A DNA stretch of 64,000 bases, taken from positions 124,001 to 188,000 of the forward strand of contig NW_027479022.1 of NCBI RefSeq assembly GCF_051014685.1, written 5' to 3'. This stretch comes from Ptiloglossa arizonensis. Taxonomy: Eukaryota; Arthropoda; Insecta; Hymenoptera; Colletidae. Positions 15,290-32,300 of this stretch are shown piece after piece (positions within the stretch are counted from its first letter, which is position 1; the number at the start of each line of letters is the position of its first letter). The notes under the pieces are model-generated. The model worked only from the letters and a program-made list of their open reading frames with translations. It was not told the origin of the DNA and searched no databases. The translations under genes were made by a program, and so were the position numbers.

Positions 15290-17620
15290 CGTATAACGTA
15301 TAACGTATAACGTATATCGTATAACGTATAAAGTATAACCTATGACGTATAACGTATAACGTATAAAGTATAACGTATAACGTATAACGTATAACGTATA
15401 ACGTATAACGTATAACGTATAACGTATAACGTATAACGTATAACGTATAACGTATAACGTATAACGTATAACTTATAACGTATAACGTATAACGTATAAC
15501 GTATGACGTATAACGTATAACGTATAACGTATAACGTATAACGTATAACGTATAACGTATAACGTATCGCGTATACCGTATAACGTATAACGTATAACGT
15601 ATAACGTATATCGTATAACGTATAACGTATAACGAATAACGTAAAACGTATAACGCATAATGTATAACGTATAACGTATAACGTATAACGTATAACCTAT
15701 GACGTATAACGTATAACGTATAACGTATAACTTCTAACGAAAAACGTATAACGTATAACGTATAACGTATAACGTATAACGTACAACGTATACCGTATAA
15801 CGTATAACGTATAACGTATAACGTAAAACGTATAACGTATAACGTATAACGTATAACGTATAACGTATAACGTATAACCTATGACGTATAACGTATAACT
15901 TATAACGTATAACGTATAACGTATAACGTATAGCGTACAACGTATAACGTATCACGTATAACGTATTACGAATAACGTATAACGTATGACGTATAACGTA
16001 TAACGTATAACGTTTAACGTATAACGTATAACGTATAACGTATAACGTATAACATGTAATGTATAACGTATAACGTATTATGAATAACGTATAACGTATA
16101 AAGTACAACGTATAACGTATCACGTTTAACGTATTACGAATAACGTATAACGTATAACGTATAACGTATAACGTATAACGTATAACGTATAACGTATAAC
16201 GTATAACGTATAACGTATAGCGTATAACGTATAACGTATAACGTATAACGTATAACGTATATCGTATAACGTATAAAGTATAACGTATAACGCATATCGT
16301 ATAACGTATAACATATAACGAATAACGTAAAACGCATAACGTATAACGTATAACGTATAACGTATAACGTATAACGTATAACGTATAACGTATAACGTAT
16401 AACGTATAACGTATAACGTATAACGTATAACGTATAACGTATGACGTATAACGTATAACGTATAACGTATAACGTATAACGTATAACGTATAACGTATAA
16501 CGTATAACATGTAATGTATAACGTATAACGTATAACGTATAACGTATAACGTATAACGTATAACGTATAACGTATAACGTATAACGTATAACGTATAACG
16601 TATAACGTATAACGTATAACGTATAACGTATAACGTATAACATGTAATGTATAACGTATAACGTATAACGTATAATGTGTAACGTATAACGTATAACGTA
16701 TAACGTATAACTTACAACGTATAACGTATAACGTATAACGTATAACATATAACGTATAACGTATAACGTATAACGTATAACGTATAACGTATAACGTATA
16801 AAGTATAACGTATAACGTATAACGTATAACGTATAACATGTAATGTATAACGTATAACGTATAACGTATAATGTGTAACGTATAACGTATAACGTATAAC
16901 GTATAACGTACAACGTATAACGTATAACGTATAACGTATAACGTATAACGTATAACGTATAACGTATAACGTATAACGTATAAAGTATAACGTATAACGT
17001 ATAACGTATAACGTATAACGTATAACGTATAACGTATAACGTATAACGTATAAAGTATAACGTATAACGTATAACGTATAACGTATAACGTATAACGTAT
17101 AACGTATAACGTATAACGTATAACTTATAACGTATAACGTATAACGTATAACGTATGACGTATAACGTATAACGTATAACGTATAACGTATAACGTATGA
17201 CGTATAACGTATAACGTATAACGTATAACATATAACGTATAACCTATGACGTATAACGTATAACGTATAACGTATAACGTATAACGTATAACGTATAACG
17301 TATAACGTATAACGTATAACGTATAACGTATAACGTATAATGTATAACGTATAACATGTAACGTGTAGCGTATAACGTACAACCTATAACGTATAACGTA
17401 TAACGTATAACGTATAACGTATATCGTATAACGTATAACGTATAACGTATAACATGTAACGTACAACGTATAACGTATACCGTATAACGTATAACTAATA
17501 ACGTATAAAGTATAACGCATAACGTATAACGTATAACGTATAACGTATAACGTATAACGTATAACGCATAACGTATAACGTATAACGTATAACCTATGAC
17601 GTATAACGTATAACGTATAA
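15290..17620 (+). repeat. HOR segment, copy 2 of a pair about 4.95 kb apart
   Basis: Second copy of the barcode described for 10.33-12.7 kb, shifted by 4,935-4,984 bp (705-712 units). Point differences exist: the unit after the GTATCGCG variant near 15,569 reads ATACCGT instead of canonical. Beyond 17.6 kb the pairing breaks. The ATATCGAATATCG landmark lies 5,376 bp from its partner (13,032 against 18,408), so about 63 extra units were gained in the downstream copy. Confidence 0.78.
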
Positions 17621-20600
17621 CGTATAACGTATAACGTATAACGTATAACGTATAACGTATAACGTATAACCTATGACGTATAACGTGTAACGTATAACGT
17701 ATAACGTATAACGTATAACGTATAACGTATAACGTATAACGTATAACGTATAACGTATAACGTATAACGTATAACGTATAAAGTATAACGTATAACGTAT
17801 AACGTATAACGTATAACGTATAACGTATAACGTATAACGTATAACGTATAACGTATAACGTATAACGTATAACGTATAACGTATAACATGTAATGTATAA
17901 CGTATAACGTATAACGTATAACGTATAACGTATAACGTATAACGTATAACGTATAACGTATAACGTATAACGTATAACGTATAACGTATAACGTATAACG
18001 TATAACGTATAACGTATAACATGTAATGTATAACGTATAACGTATAACGTATAATGTGTAACGTATAACGTATAACGTATAACGTATAACGTACAACGTA
18101 TAACGTATAACGTATAACGTATAACGTATAACGTATAACGTATAACGTATAACGTATAACGTATAAAGTATAACGTATAACGTATAACGTATAACGTATA
18201 ACGTATAACGTATAACGTATAACGTATAACGTATAAAGTATAACGTATAACGTATAACGTATAACGTATAACGTATAACGTATAACGTATGACGTATAAC
18301 GTATAACGTATAACGTATAACGTATAACGTATAACCAATGACGTATAACGTATAACGTATAAAGTATAACGTATAACGTATAACGTATAACGTATAACGT
18401 ATAACGTATATCGAATATCGTAAAACGTATAGCGTATAACGTATAACGTATAACGTATAAAGTATAACGTATAACGTATAACGTATAACGTATAACGTAT
18501 AACGTATAACGTATAACGTATAACGTATAACGTATGACGTATAACGTATAACGTATAACGTATAACATATAACGTATAACCTATGACGTATAACGTATAA
18601 CGTATAACGTATAACGTATAACGTATAACGTATAACGTATAACGTATAACGTATAACGTATAACGTATAACATATAACGTATAATGTATAACGTATAACA
18701 TGTAACGTGTAGCGTATAACGTACAACCTATAACGTATAACGTATAACGTATAACGTATAACGTATATCGTATAACGTATAACGTATAACGTATAACATG
18801 TAACGTACAACGTATAACGTATACCGTATAACGTATAACTAATAACGTATAACGTATAACGCATAACGTATAACGTATAACGTATAACGTATAACGTATA
18901 ACGTATAACGTATAACGTATAACGTATAACGCATAACGTATAACGTATAACGTATAACCTATGACGTATAACGTATAACGTATAACGTATAACGTATAAC
19001 GTATAACGTATAACGTATAACGTATAACGTATAACCTATGACGTATAACGTGTAACGTATAACGTATAACGTATAACGTATAACGTATAACGTATAACGT
19101 ATAACGTATAACGTATAACGTATAACGTATAACGTATAACGTATAACGTATAACGTATAAAGTATAACGTATAACGTATAACGTATAACGTATAACGTAT
19201 AACGTATAACCTATGACGTATAACGTATAACTTATAACGTATAACGTATAACGTATAACGTATAGCGTACAACGTATAACGTATAAAGTATAACGTATTA
19301 CGAATAACGTATAACGTATGACGTATAACGTATAACGTATAACGTTTAACGTATAACGTATAACGTATAACGTATAACGTACAACGTATAACGTATCACG
19401 TTTAACGTATTACGAATAACGTATAACGTATAACGTATAACGTATAACGTATAACGTATAACGTATAACGTATAACGTATAACGTATAACGTATAACGTA
19501 TAACGTATAACGTATAACGTATAACGTATAACGTATAACGTATAACGTATAACGTATAACGTATAACGTATAACGTATAACGTATAACGTATAACGTATA
19601 ACGTATAACGTATAACGTATAACGTATAACGTATAACGTATAAAGTATAACGTATAACGTATAACGTATAACGTATAACGTATAACGTATAACGTATAAC
19701 GTATAACGTATAACTTATAACGTATAACGTATAACGTATAACGTATGACGTATAACGTATAACGTATAACGTATAACGTATAACGTATGACGTATAACGT
19801 ATAACGTATAACGTATAACATATAACGTATAACCTATGACGTATAACGTATAACGTATAACGTATAACGTATAACGTATAACGTATAACGTATAACGTAT
19901 AACGTATAACGTATAACGTATAACGTATAACGTATAATGTATAACGTATAACATGTAACGTGTAGCGTATAACGTACAACCTATAACGTATAACGTATAA
20001 CGTATAACGTATAACGTATATCGTATAACGTATAACGTATAACGTATAACATGTAACGTACAACGTATAACGTATACCGTATAACGTATAACTAATAACG
20101 TATAACGTATAACGCATAACGTATAACGTATAACGTATAACGTATAACGTATAACGTATAACGCATAACGTTATAACGTATAACGTATAACCTATGACGT
20201 ATAATGTATAACGTATAACGTATAACGTATAACGTATAACGTATAACGTATAACGTATAACGTATAACCTATGACGTATAACGTGTAACGTATAACGTAT
20301 AACGTATAACGTATAACGTATAACGTATAACGTATAACGTATAACGTATAACGTATAACGTATAACGTATAAAGTATAACGTATAACGTATAACGTATAA
20401 CGTATAACGTATAACGTATAACGTATAACGTATAACGTATAACGTATAACGTATAACGTATAACGTATAACGTATAACGTATAACATGTAATGTATAACG
20501 TATAACGTATAACGTATAACGTATAACGTATAACGTATAACGTATAACGTATAACGTATAACGTATAACGTATAACGTATAGCGTATAACGTATAACATG

Positions 20601-22100
20601 TAATGTATAACGTATAACGTATAACGTATAATGTGTAACGTATAACGTATAACGTATAACGTATAACGTACAACGTATAACGTATAACGTATAACGTATA
20701 ACGTATAACGTATAACGTATAACGTATAACGTATAACGTATAAAGTATAACGTATAACGTATAACGTATAACGTATAACGTATAACGTATAACGTATAAC
20801 GTATAACGTATAAAGTATAACGTATAACGTATAACGTATAACGTATAACGTATAACGTATAACGTATGACGTATAACGTATAACGTATAACGTATAACGT
20901 ATAACGTATAACCAATGACGTATAACGTATAACGTATAAAGTATAACGTATAACGTATAACGTATAACGTATAACGTATAACGTATATCGAATATCGTAA
21001 AACGTATAGCGTTAACGTATAACGTATAACGTGTAACGAAGTACGTATAACGAATAACGTATAACGTATATCGTATAACGTACATCTTATAACGTATAAC
21101 GTACAACGTATAACGTATAACGTATAACGTATAACGTACAACGTATAACGTATAACGTATAACGTATAACGTATAACGTATAACGTATAACGTATAACGT
21201 ATAACGTATAACGTATAACGTATAACGTATAACGTATAACGTATAACGTATAACGTATAACGTATAACGTATAACGTATAACGTATAACGTATAACGTAT
21301 AACGTATAACGTATAACGTATAACGTATAACCTATAACGTATAACGTATAACGTATAACATGTAATGTATAACGTATAACGTATAACGTATAATGTGTAA
21401 CGTATAACGTATAACGTATAACGTATAACGTACAACGTATAACGTATAACGTATAACGTATAACGTATAACGTATGACGTATAACGTATAACGTATAACG
21501 TATAAAGTATAACGTATAACGTATAACGTATAACGTATAACGTATAACGTATAACGTATAACGTATAACGTATAAAGTATAACGTATAACGTATAACGTA
21601 TAACGTATGACGTATAACGTATAACGTATAACGTATAACGTATAACGTATGACGTATAACGTATAACGTATAACGTATAACATATAACGTATAACCTATG
21701 ACGTATAACGTATAACGTATAACGTATAACGTATAACGTATAACGTATAACGTATAACGTATAACGTATAACGTATAACGTATAACGTATAACGTATAAC
21801 GTATAATGTATAACGTATAACATGTAACGTGTAGCGTATAACGTACAACCTATAACGTATAACGTATAACGTATAACGTATAACGTATATCGTATAACGT
21901 ATAACGTATAACGTATAACATGTAACGTACAACGTATAACGTATACCGTATAACGTATAACTAATAACGTATAACGTATAACGCATAACGTATAACGTAT
22001 AACGTATAACGTATAACGTATAACGTATAACGTATAACGTATAACGAATAACGTATAACGTATAACGTATAACCTATGACGTATAACGTATAACGTATAA
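17340..22100 (+). repeat. Compressed HOR mosaic with closely spaced landmarks
   Basis: The ACATGTAACGTGTAGCG landmark occurs at 17,354, 18,698, 19,951 and 21,820, giving spacings of 1,344, 1,253 and 1,869 bp (192, 179 and 267 units). This is much tighter than the 4-5 kb spacing to the left. Other shared markers are ATATCGAATATCG at 18,408 and 20,985, and ACCAATGACG near 18,333 and 20,911. I read this as overlapping partial duplications of one parental HOR. Exact junctions cannot be placed by eye. Confidence 0.7.
20170..21013 (+). repeat. Register-shifted interval bounded by two 1-bp indels
   Basis: An extra T near 20,171 (AACGTTATAACG instead of AACGTATAACG) and a missing A near 21,013 (GCGTTAACG instead of GCGTATAACG) shift the 7-bp phase by +1 and then restore it. 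As a result the ATATCGAATATCG landmark spacings 18,408 to 20,985 to 23,042 are 2,577 and 2,057 bp. Neither is a multiple of 7, but their sum, 4,634, is. Single-base indels are otherwise nearly absent from the left array, so these are either real rare mutations or residual sequencing errors. Confidence 0.85.
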
Positions 22101-24229
22101 CGTATAACGTATAACGTATAACGTATAACGTATAACGTATAACGTATAACCTATGACGTATAACGTGTAACGTATAACGTATAACGTATAACGTATAACG
22201 TATAACGTATAACGTATAACGTATAACGTATAACGTATAACGTATAACGTATAACGTATAACGTATAACGTATAAAGTATAACGTATAACGTATAACGTA
22301 TAACGTATAACGTATAACGTATAACCTATGACGTATAACGTATAACTTATAACGTATAACGTATAACGTATAACGTATAGCGTACAACGTATAACGTATA
22401 AAGTATAACGTATTACGAATAACGTATAACGTATGACGTATAACGTATAACGTATAACGTTTAACGTATAACGTATAACGTATAAGGTATAACGTACAAC
22501 GTATAACGTATCACGTTTAACGTATTACGAATAACGTATAACGTATAACGTATAACGTATAACGTATAACGTATAACGTATAACGTATAACGTATAACGT
22601 ATAACGTATAACGTATAACGTATAACGTATAACGTATAACGTATAACGTATAACGTATAACGTATAACGTATAACGTATAACGTATAACGTATAACGTAT
22701 AACGTATAACGTATAACGTATAACTTATAACGAATAACGTATCACGTATAAAGTATAACGTATAACGCATATCGTATAACGTATAACATATAACGAATAA
22801 CGTAAAACGCATAACGTATAACGTATAACGTATAACGTATAACGTATAACGTATAACGTATAACGTATAACGTATAACGTATAACGTATAACGTATAACG
22901 TATAACGTATAACGTATGACGTATAACGCATAACGTATAACGTATAACGTATAACGTATAACGTATAACCTATGACGTTTAACGTATAACGTATAAAGTA
23001 TAACGTATAACGTATAACGTATAACGTATAACGTATAACGTATATCGAATATCGTAAAACGTATAACGTATAACGTATAACGTATAACGTGTAACGAAGT
23101 ACGTATAACGAATAACGTATAACGTATATCGTATAACGTACAACTTATAACGTATAACGTACAACGTATAACGTATAACGTATAACGTATAACGTATAAC
23201 GTATAACGTATAACGTATAACGTATGACGTATAACGTATAACGTATAACGTATAACGTATAACGTATAACCTATGACGTTTAACGTATAACGTATAAAGT
23301 ATAACGTATAACGTATAACGTATAACGTATAACGTATAACGTATAACGTATAACGTATAACGTATAACGTATAACGTATAACGTATATCGTATAACGTAT
23401 AACGTATAACGAATAACGTAAAACGTATAACGCATAATGTATAACGTATAACGTATAACGTATAACGTATAACCTATGACGTATAACGTATAACGTATAA
23501 CGTATAACTTCTAACGAAAAACGTATAACGAATAACGTAAAACGTATGACGCATTACATGCTACGTATAACGTATAACGTTCAACGTATAACCTATGACG
23601 TATAACGTATAACTTGTAACGTAAAACGTATAACGTATAACGTATAACCCATAACGTATAACGTATAACGTATAACGTATAACGTATAACGCCTAACGTA
23701 TAACGTATAACGTATAACGTATAAAGTATAACGTATAACGTATAACGTATAACGTATAACGTATAACGTATAACGTATAACGTGTAACGTATAACGTATA
23801 ACGTATAACGTATAACGTATAACGTATAACGTATAACGTATAACGTATAACGTATAACAGATAACGTATGACGTATAACGTATAACGTATAACGTATAAG
23901 GTATAACGTATGACGTATAACGTATAACCTATGACGTATAACGTATAACGTATAACGTATAACGTATAACGTATAACGTATAACGTATAACGTATAATGT
24001 ATAACGTATAACATGTAACGTGTAGCGTATAACGTACAACGTATAACGTATAACGTATAACGTATAACGTATAACGTATATCGTATAACGTATAACGTAT
24101 AACGTATAACATGTAACGTACAACGTATAACGTATACCGTATAACGTATAACTAATAACTTTTAACGTGTAACGCATAACGTATAACGTATAACGTATAA
24201 CGAATAACGTATAACGTATAACGTATAAC

Positions 24230-24649
24230 GCATAACGTATAACGCATAACGTATAACGTATAACGTATAACCTATGACGTATAACGTATAACGTATAACG
24301 TATAACGTATAACGTATAACGTATAACGTATAACGTATAACGTATAACCTATGACGTATAACGTGTAACGTATAACGTATAACGTATAACGTATAACGTA
24401 TAACGTATAACGTATAACGTATAACGTATAACGTATAACGCATAACGTATAACGCATAACGTATAACGTATAACGTATAACCTATGACGTATAACGTATA
24501 ACGTATAACGTATAACGTATAACGTATAACGTATAACGTATAACGTATAACGTATAACCTATGACGTATAACGTGTAACGTATAACGTATAACGTATAAC
24601 GTATAACGTATAACGTATAACGTATAACGTATAACGTATAACGTGTAAC
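24230..24649 (+). repeat. 210-bp (30-unit) tandem duplication
   Basis: Two adjacent copies. GCATAACG at 24,230 and 24,244 recurs at 24,440 and 24,454. CCTATGACG at 24,271 and 24,348 recurs at 24,481 and 24,558. GTGTAACG near 24,364 recurs near 24,574. Every offset is exactly 210 bp, with no substitution noticed between copies, which suggests a recent event. Confidence 0.9.
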
Positions 24650-26449
24650 GTATAACGTATAACGTATAACGTATAACGTATAACGTATAACGTATAACGT
24701 ATAACGTATAACGTATAACGTATAACGTATAACGTATAACGTATAACGTATAACGTATAACGTATAACGTATAACGTATAACGTATAACGTATAACGTAT
24801 AGCGTATAACGTATAACGTATAACGTATAACGTATAACGTATATCGTATAACGTATAACGCATAACGAATAACGTAAAACGTATAACGCAAAATGTATAA
24901 CGTATAACGTATAACGTATAACGTATAACCTTTGACGTATAACGTATAACGTATAACGTATAACTTGTAACGTATAACGTATAACGTATAACTTATAACG
25001 TATAACGTATAACGTATAACGTATAACGTATGTTGTATAACGTATAACGTATAACGTATAACGTATAACGTATAACGTATGACGTATAACGTATAACGTA
25101 TAACGTATAACATATAACGTATAACCTATGACGTATAACGTATAACGTATAACGTATAACGTATAACGTATAACCTATGACGTATAACGTATAACTTGTA
25201 ACGTATAACGTATAACGTATAACGTATAACGTATAACCTATAACGTATAACGCATAACGTATAACGTATAACGTATAACGTATAACGTATAACGTATAAC
25301 GTATAACGTATAACGTATAACGTATAAAGTATAACGTATAACGTATAACGTATAACGTATAACGTATAACGTATAACGTATAACTTATAACGTATAACGT
25401 ATAACGTATAACGTATGACGTATAACGTAAAACGTATAACGTATAACGTATAACGTATGACGTATAACGTATAACGTATAACGTATAACATATAACGTAT
25501 AACCTATGACGTATAACGTATAACGTATAACGTATAACGTATAACGTATAACTTGTAACGTATAACGTATAACGTATAACGTATAACCTATAACGTATAA
25601 CGCATAACGTATAACGCATAACGTATAACGTATAACGTATAACGTATAACGTATAACGTATAACGTATAAAGTATAACGTATAACGTATAACGTATAACG
25701 TATAACGTATAACGTATAACGTATAACGTATAACGTATAACGTATAACTTATAACGTATAACGTATAACGTATAACGTATGACATATAACGTATAACGTA
25801 TAACGTATAACGTATAACGTATGACGTATAACGTATAACGTATAACGTATAACATATAACGTATAACCTATGACGTATAACGTATAACGTATAACGTATA
25901 ACGTATAACGTGTAACGTATAACGTATAATGTATAACGTATAACATGTAACGTGTAGCGTATAACGTACAACGTATAACGTGTAACGTATAACGTATAAC
26001 GTATAACGTATATCGTATAACGAATAGAGTATAACGTATAACATGTAACGTACAACGTATAACGTATACCGTATACCGTATAACGTATAACTAATAACGT
26101 ATAACGTATAACGCATAACGTATAACGTATAACGTATAACGTATAACGTATAACGTATAACGTATAACGTATAACGCATAACGTATAACGCATAACGTAT
26201 AACGTATAACGTATAACCTATGACGTATAACGTATAACGTATAACGTATAACGTATAACGTATAACGTATAACGTATAACGTATAACGTATAACGTATAA
26301 CCTATGACGTATAACGTGTAACGTATAACGTATAACGTATAACGTATAACGTATAACGTATAACGTATAACGTATAACGTATAACGTATAAAGTATAACG
26401 TATAACGTATAACGTATAACGTATAACGTATAACGTATAACGTATAACG

Positions 26450-27190
26450 TACAACGTATAACGTACAACGTATACCGTATAACGTATAACGTATAACGTA
26501 TAACGTATAACGTATAACGTATAACGTATAACGTATAACGTATAACGTATAACGTATAACGTATAACGTATAACGTATAAACTATGACGGATAACGTATA
26601 ACTTATAACGTATAACGTATAACGTATAACGTATAGCGTACAACGTATAACGTATCACGTATAACGTATTACGAATAACGTATAACGTATGACGTATAAC
26701 GTATAACGTATAACGTTTAACGTATAACGTATAACGTATAACGTATAACGTATAACATGTAATGTATAACGTATAACGTATAATGAATAACGTATAACGT
26801 ATAACGTATAACGTACAACGTATAACGTACAACGTATACCGTATAACGTATAACGTATAACGTATAACGTATAACGTATAACGTATAACGTATAACGTAT
26901 AACGTATAACGTATAACGTATAACGTATAACGTATAACGTATAACGTATAAACTATGACGGATAACGTATAACTTATAACGTATAACGTATAACGTATAA
27001 CGTATAGCGTACAACGTATAACGTATCACGTATAACGTATTACGAATAACGTATAACGTATGACGTATAACGTATAACGTATAACGTTTAACGTATAACG
27101 TATAACGTATAACGTATAACGTATAACGTATAACATGTAATGTATAACGTATAACGTATAATGAATAACGTATAACGTATAACGTATAAC
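26450..27190 (+). repeat. Tandem duplication of 364-378 bp
   Basis: The cluster beginning with ACAACGTATAACGTACAACG at 26,451 repeats at 26,815 (+364). ACTATGACGG at 26,581 repeats at 26,952 (+371). GTTTAACG near 26,715 repeats near 27,086 (+371). ACATGTAATG at 26,755 repeats at 27,133 (+378). The copies differ by one or two heptamers. A further shorter echo of the ACATGTAATG marker lies 105 bp on, at 27,238. Confidence 0.85.
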
Positions 27191-29399
27191 GTTTAACGTG
27201 TAACGTATAACGTATAACGTATAACGTATAACGTATAACATGTAATGTATAACGTATAACGTATAATGAATAACGTATAACGTATAACGTATAACGTACA
27301 ACGTATAACGTATCACGTTTAACGTATTACGAATAACGTATAACGTATAACGTATAACGTATAACGTATAACGTATAACGTATAACGTATAACCTATGAC
27401 GTATAACGTATAACGTATAACGTATAACGTATAACGTATAACGTATAACGTACAACGTATAACGTACAACGTATACCGTATAACGTATAACGTATAACGT
27501 ATAACGTATAACGTATAACGTATAACGTATAACGTATAACCTATGACGTATAACGTGTAACGTATAACGTATAACGTATAACGTATAACGTATAACGTAT
27601 TACGAATAACGTATAACGTATAACGTATAACGTATAACGTATAACGTATAACGTATAACCTATGACGTATAACGTATAACGTATAACGTATAACGTATAA
27701 CGTATAACGTATAACGTATAACGTATAACGTATAACGTATAACGTATAACGTATAACGTATAACGTATAACGTATAACGTATAACGTATAACGTATAACG
27801 TAAAACGTATAACGCAAAATGTATAACGTATAACGTATAACGTATAACGTATAACCTTTGACGTATAACGTATAACGTATAACGTATAACTTGTAACGTA
27901 TAACGTATAACGTATAACTTATAACGTATAACGTATAACGTATAACGTATAACGTATAACGTATGATGTATAACGTATAACGTATAACGTATAACGTATA
28001 ACGTATGACGTATAACGTATAACGTATAACGTATAACATATAACGTATAACCTATGACGTATAACGTATAACGTATAACGTATAACGTATAACGTATAAC
28101 CTATGACGTATAACGTATAACTTGTAACGTATAACGTATAACGTATAACGTATAACGTATAACGTATAACCTATAACGTATAACGCATAACGTATAACGT
28201 ATAACGTATAACGTATAACGTATAACGTATAACGTATAACGTATAACGTATAACGTATAAAGTATAACGTATAACGTATAACGTATAACGTATAACCTAT
28301 GACGTATAACGTATAACGTATAACGTATAACGTATAACGTATAACGTATAACGTACAACGTATAACGTACAACGTATACCGTATAACGTATAACGTATAA
28401 CGTATAACGTATAACGTATAACGTATAACGTATAACGTATAACGTATAACGTATAACGTATAACGTATAACGTATAACGTATAAACTATGACGGATAACG
28501 TATAACTTATAACGTATAACGTATAACGTATAACGTATAGCGTACAACGTATAACGTATCACGTATAACGTATTACGAATAACGTATAACGTATGACGTA
28601 TAACGTATAACGTATAACGTTTAACGTATAACGTATAACGTATAACGTATAACGTATAACGTATAACGTATAACGTATAACCTATGACGTATAACGTATA
28701 ACGTATAACGTATAACGTATAACGTATAACGTATAACGTACAACGTATAACGTACAACGTATACCGTATAACGTATAACGTATAACGTATAACGTATAAC
28801 GTATAACGTATAACGTATAACGTATAACGTATAACCTATGACGTATAACGTGTAACGTATAACGTATAACGTATAACGTATAACGTATAACGTATTACGA
28901 ATAACGTATAACGTATAACGTATAACGTATAACGTATAACGTATAACGTATAACCTATGACGTATAACGTATAACGTATAACGTATAACGTATAACGTAT
29001 AACGTATAACGTATAACGTATAACGTATAACGTATAACGTATAACGTATAACGTATAACGTATAACGTATAACGTATAACGTATAACGTATAACGTATAA
29101 CGTATAACGTATAACGTATAACGTATAACGTATAACGTATAACGTATAACGTATAACGTATAACGTATAACGTATAACGTATAACGTATAACGTATAACG
29201 TAGAACGTATAACGTATAGCGTATAACGCATAACGTATAACGTATAACGTATAACGTATACCGTATAACGTATAACGCATAACGAATAACGTAAAACGTA
29301 TAACGCATAATGTATAACGTATAACGTATAACGTATAACGTATAACCTATGACGTATAACGTATAACGTATAACGTATAACTTGTAACGAAAAACGTAT

Positions 29400-32300
29400 A
29401 ACGAATAACGTAAAAGGTATGACGCATTACATGCTACGTATAACGTATAACGTTCAACGTATAACCTATGACGTATAACGTATAACTTGTAACGTATAAC
29501 GTATAACGTATAACGTATAACCTATAACGTATAACGCATAACGTATAACGTATAACGTATAACGTATAACGTATAACGTATAACGTATAACGTATAACGT
29601 ATAAAGTATAACGTATAACGTATAACGTATAACGTATAACGTATAACGTATAACGTATAACGTATAACGTATAACGTATAACTTATAACGTATAACGTAT
29701 AACGTATAACGTGTGACGTATAACGTATAACGTATAACGTATAACGTATAACGTATGACGTATAACGTATAACGTATAACGTATAACATATAACGTATAA
29801 CCTATGACGTGTAACGTATAACGTATAACGTATAACGTATAACGTATAACGTATAATGTATAACGTATAACATGTAACGTGTAGCGTATAACGTACAACG
29901 TATAACGTGTAACGTATAACGTATAACGTATAACGTATAACGTATAACGTATAACCTATGACGTATAACGTGTAACGTATAACGTATAACGTATAACGTA
30001 TAACGTATAACGTATAACGTATAACGTATAACGTATAAAGTATAACGTATAACGTATAACGTATAACGTATAACGTATAACGTATAACGTATAACGTACA
30101 ACGTATAACGTACAACGTATACCGTATAACGTATAACGTATAACGTATAACGTATAACGTATAACGTATAACGTATAACGTATAACGTATAACGTATAAC
30201 GTATAACCTATGACGGATAACGTATAACCTATAACGTACAACGTATAACGTATAACGTATAGCGTACAACGTATAACGTATCACGTATAACGTATTACGA
30301 ATAACGTATAACGTATGACGTATAACGTATAACGTATAACGTTTAACGTATAACGTATAACGTATAACGCATAACGTATAACATGTAATGTATAACGTAT
30401 AACGTATAATGAATAACGTATAACGTATAACGTATAACGTACAACGTATAACGTATCACGTTTAACGTATCACGTTTAACGTATTACGAATAACGTATAA
30501 CGTATAAAGTATAACGTATAACGTATAACCTATGACGTATAACGTATAACGTATAACGTATAACGTATAACGTATAACGTATAACGTATAACGTATAACC
30601 TATGACGTATAACGTGTAACGTATAACGTATAACGTATAACGTATAACGCATAACGTATAACGTACAACGTATAACGTACAACGTATACCGTATAACGTA
30701 TAACGTATAACGTATAACGTATAACGTATAACGTATAACGTATAACGTATAACGTATAACGTATAACGTATAACCTATGACGTATAACGTGTAACGTATA
30801 ACGTATAACGTATAACGTATAACGTATAACGTATACCGTATAACGTATAACGTATAACGTATAAAGTATAACGTATAACGTATAACGTATAACGTATAAC
30901 GTATAACCTATGACGTATAACGTGTAACGTATAACGTATAACGTATAACGTATAACGCATAACGTATAACGTATAACGTATAAAGTATAACGTATAACGT
31001 ATAACGTATAACGTATAACGTATAACGTATAACGTATAACGTACTACGTGTAACGTACAACGTATACCGTATAACGTATAACGTATAACGTATAACGTAT
31101 AACGTATAACGTATAACGTATAACGTATAACGTATAACGTATAACGTATAACCTATGACGGATAACGTATAACTTATAACGTATAACGTATAACGTATAA
31201 CGTATAGCGTACAACGTATAACGTATCACGTTTAACGTATTACGAATAACGTATAACGTATAACGTATAACCTATAACGTATAACGTATAACGTATAACC
31301 TATGACTTATAACGTATAACGTATAACGTATAACGTATAGCGTACAACGTATAACGTACCACGTATAACGTATTACGAATAACGTATAACGTATGACGTA
31401 TAACGTATAACGTATAACGTTTAACGTATAACGTATAACGTATAACGCATAACGTATAACATGTAATGTATAACGTATAACTTATAATGAATAACGTATA
31501 ACGTATAACGTATAACGTACAACGTATAACGTATCACGTTTAACGTATTACGAATAACGTATAACGTATAACGTATAACGTATAACGTATAACGTATAAC
31601 GTATAACGTATAACGTATAACGTATAACGTATAACGTATAACGTAGAACGTATAACGTATAGCGTATAACGCATAACGTATAACGTATAACGTATAACGT
31701 ATACCGTATAACGTATAACGCATAACGAATAACGTAAAACGTATAACGCATAATGTATAACGTATAACGTATAACGTATAACGTATAACCTATGACGTAT
31801 AACGTATAACGTATAACGTATAACTTGTAACGAAAAACGTATAACGAATAACGTAAAAGGTATGACGCATTACATGCTACGTATAACGTATAACGTTCAA
31901 CGTATAACCTATGACGTATAACGTATAACTTGTAACGTATAACGTATAACGTATAACGTATAACCTATAACGTATAACGCATAACGTATAACGTATAACG
32001 TATAACGTATAACGTATAACGTATAACGTATAACGTATAACGTATAACGTATAAAGTATAACGTATAACGTATAACGTATAACGTATAACGTATAACGTA
32101 TAACGTATAACGTATAACGTATAACGTATAACTTATAACGTATAACGTATAACGTATAACGTGTGACGTATAACGTATAACGTATAACGTATAACGTATA
32201 ACGTATGACGTATAACGTATAACGTATAACGTATAACATATAACGTATAACCTATGACGTGTAACGTATAACGTATAACGTATAACGTATAACGTATAAC

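Larger units (their letters stand above)
22100..29400 (+). repeat. Satellite mosaic between HOR families
   Basis: Only variant heptamers are present. ACATGTAACGTGTAGCG occurs at 24,011 and 25,943. The first occurrence of the strongly diverged CATGCTAC box (with an adjacent GCATTACATG) is at 23,557-23,564, about 5.9 kb before the next one. Clusters with CTATGACGGATAACG near 26,583, 26,954 and 28,487 occur only here and farther right. Apart from the tandem duplications listed separately, I could not define a regular period, and no gene or non-satellite insert was seen. Confidence 0.75.
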
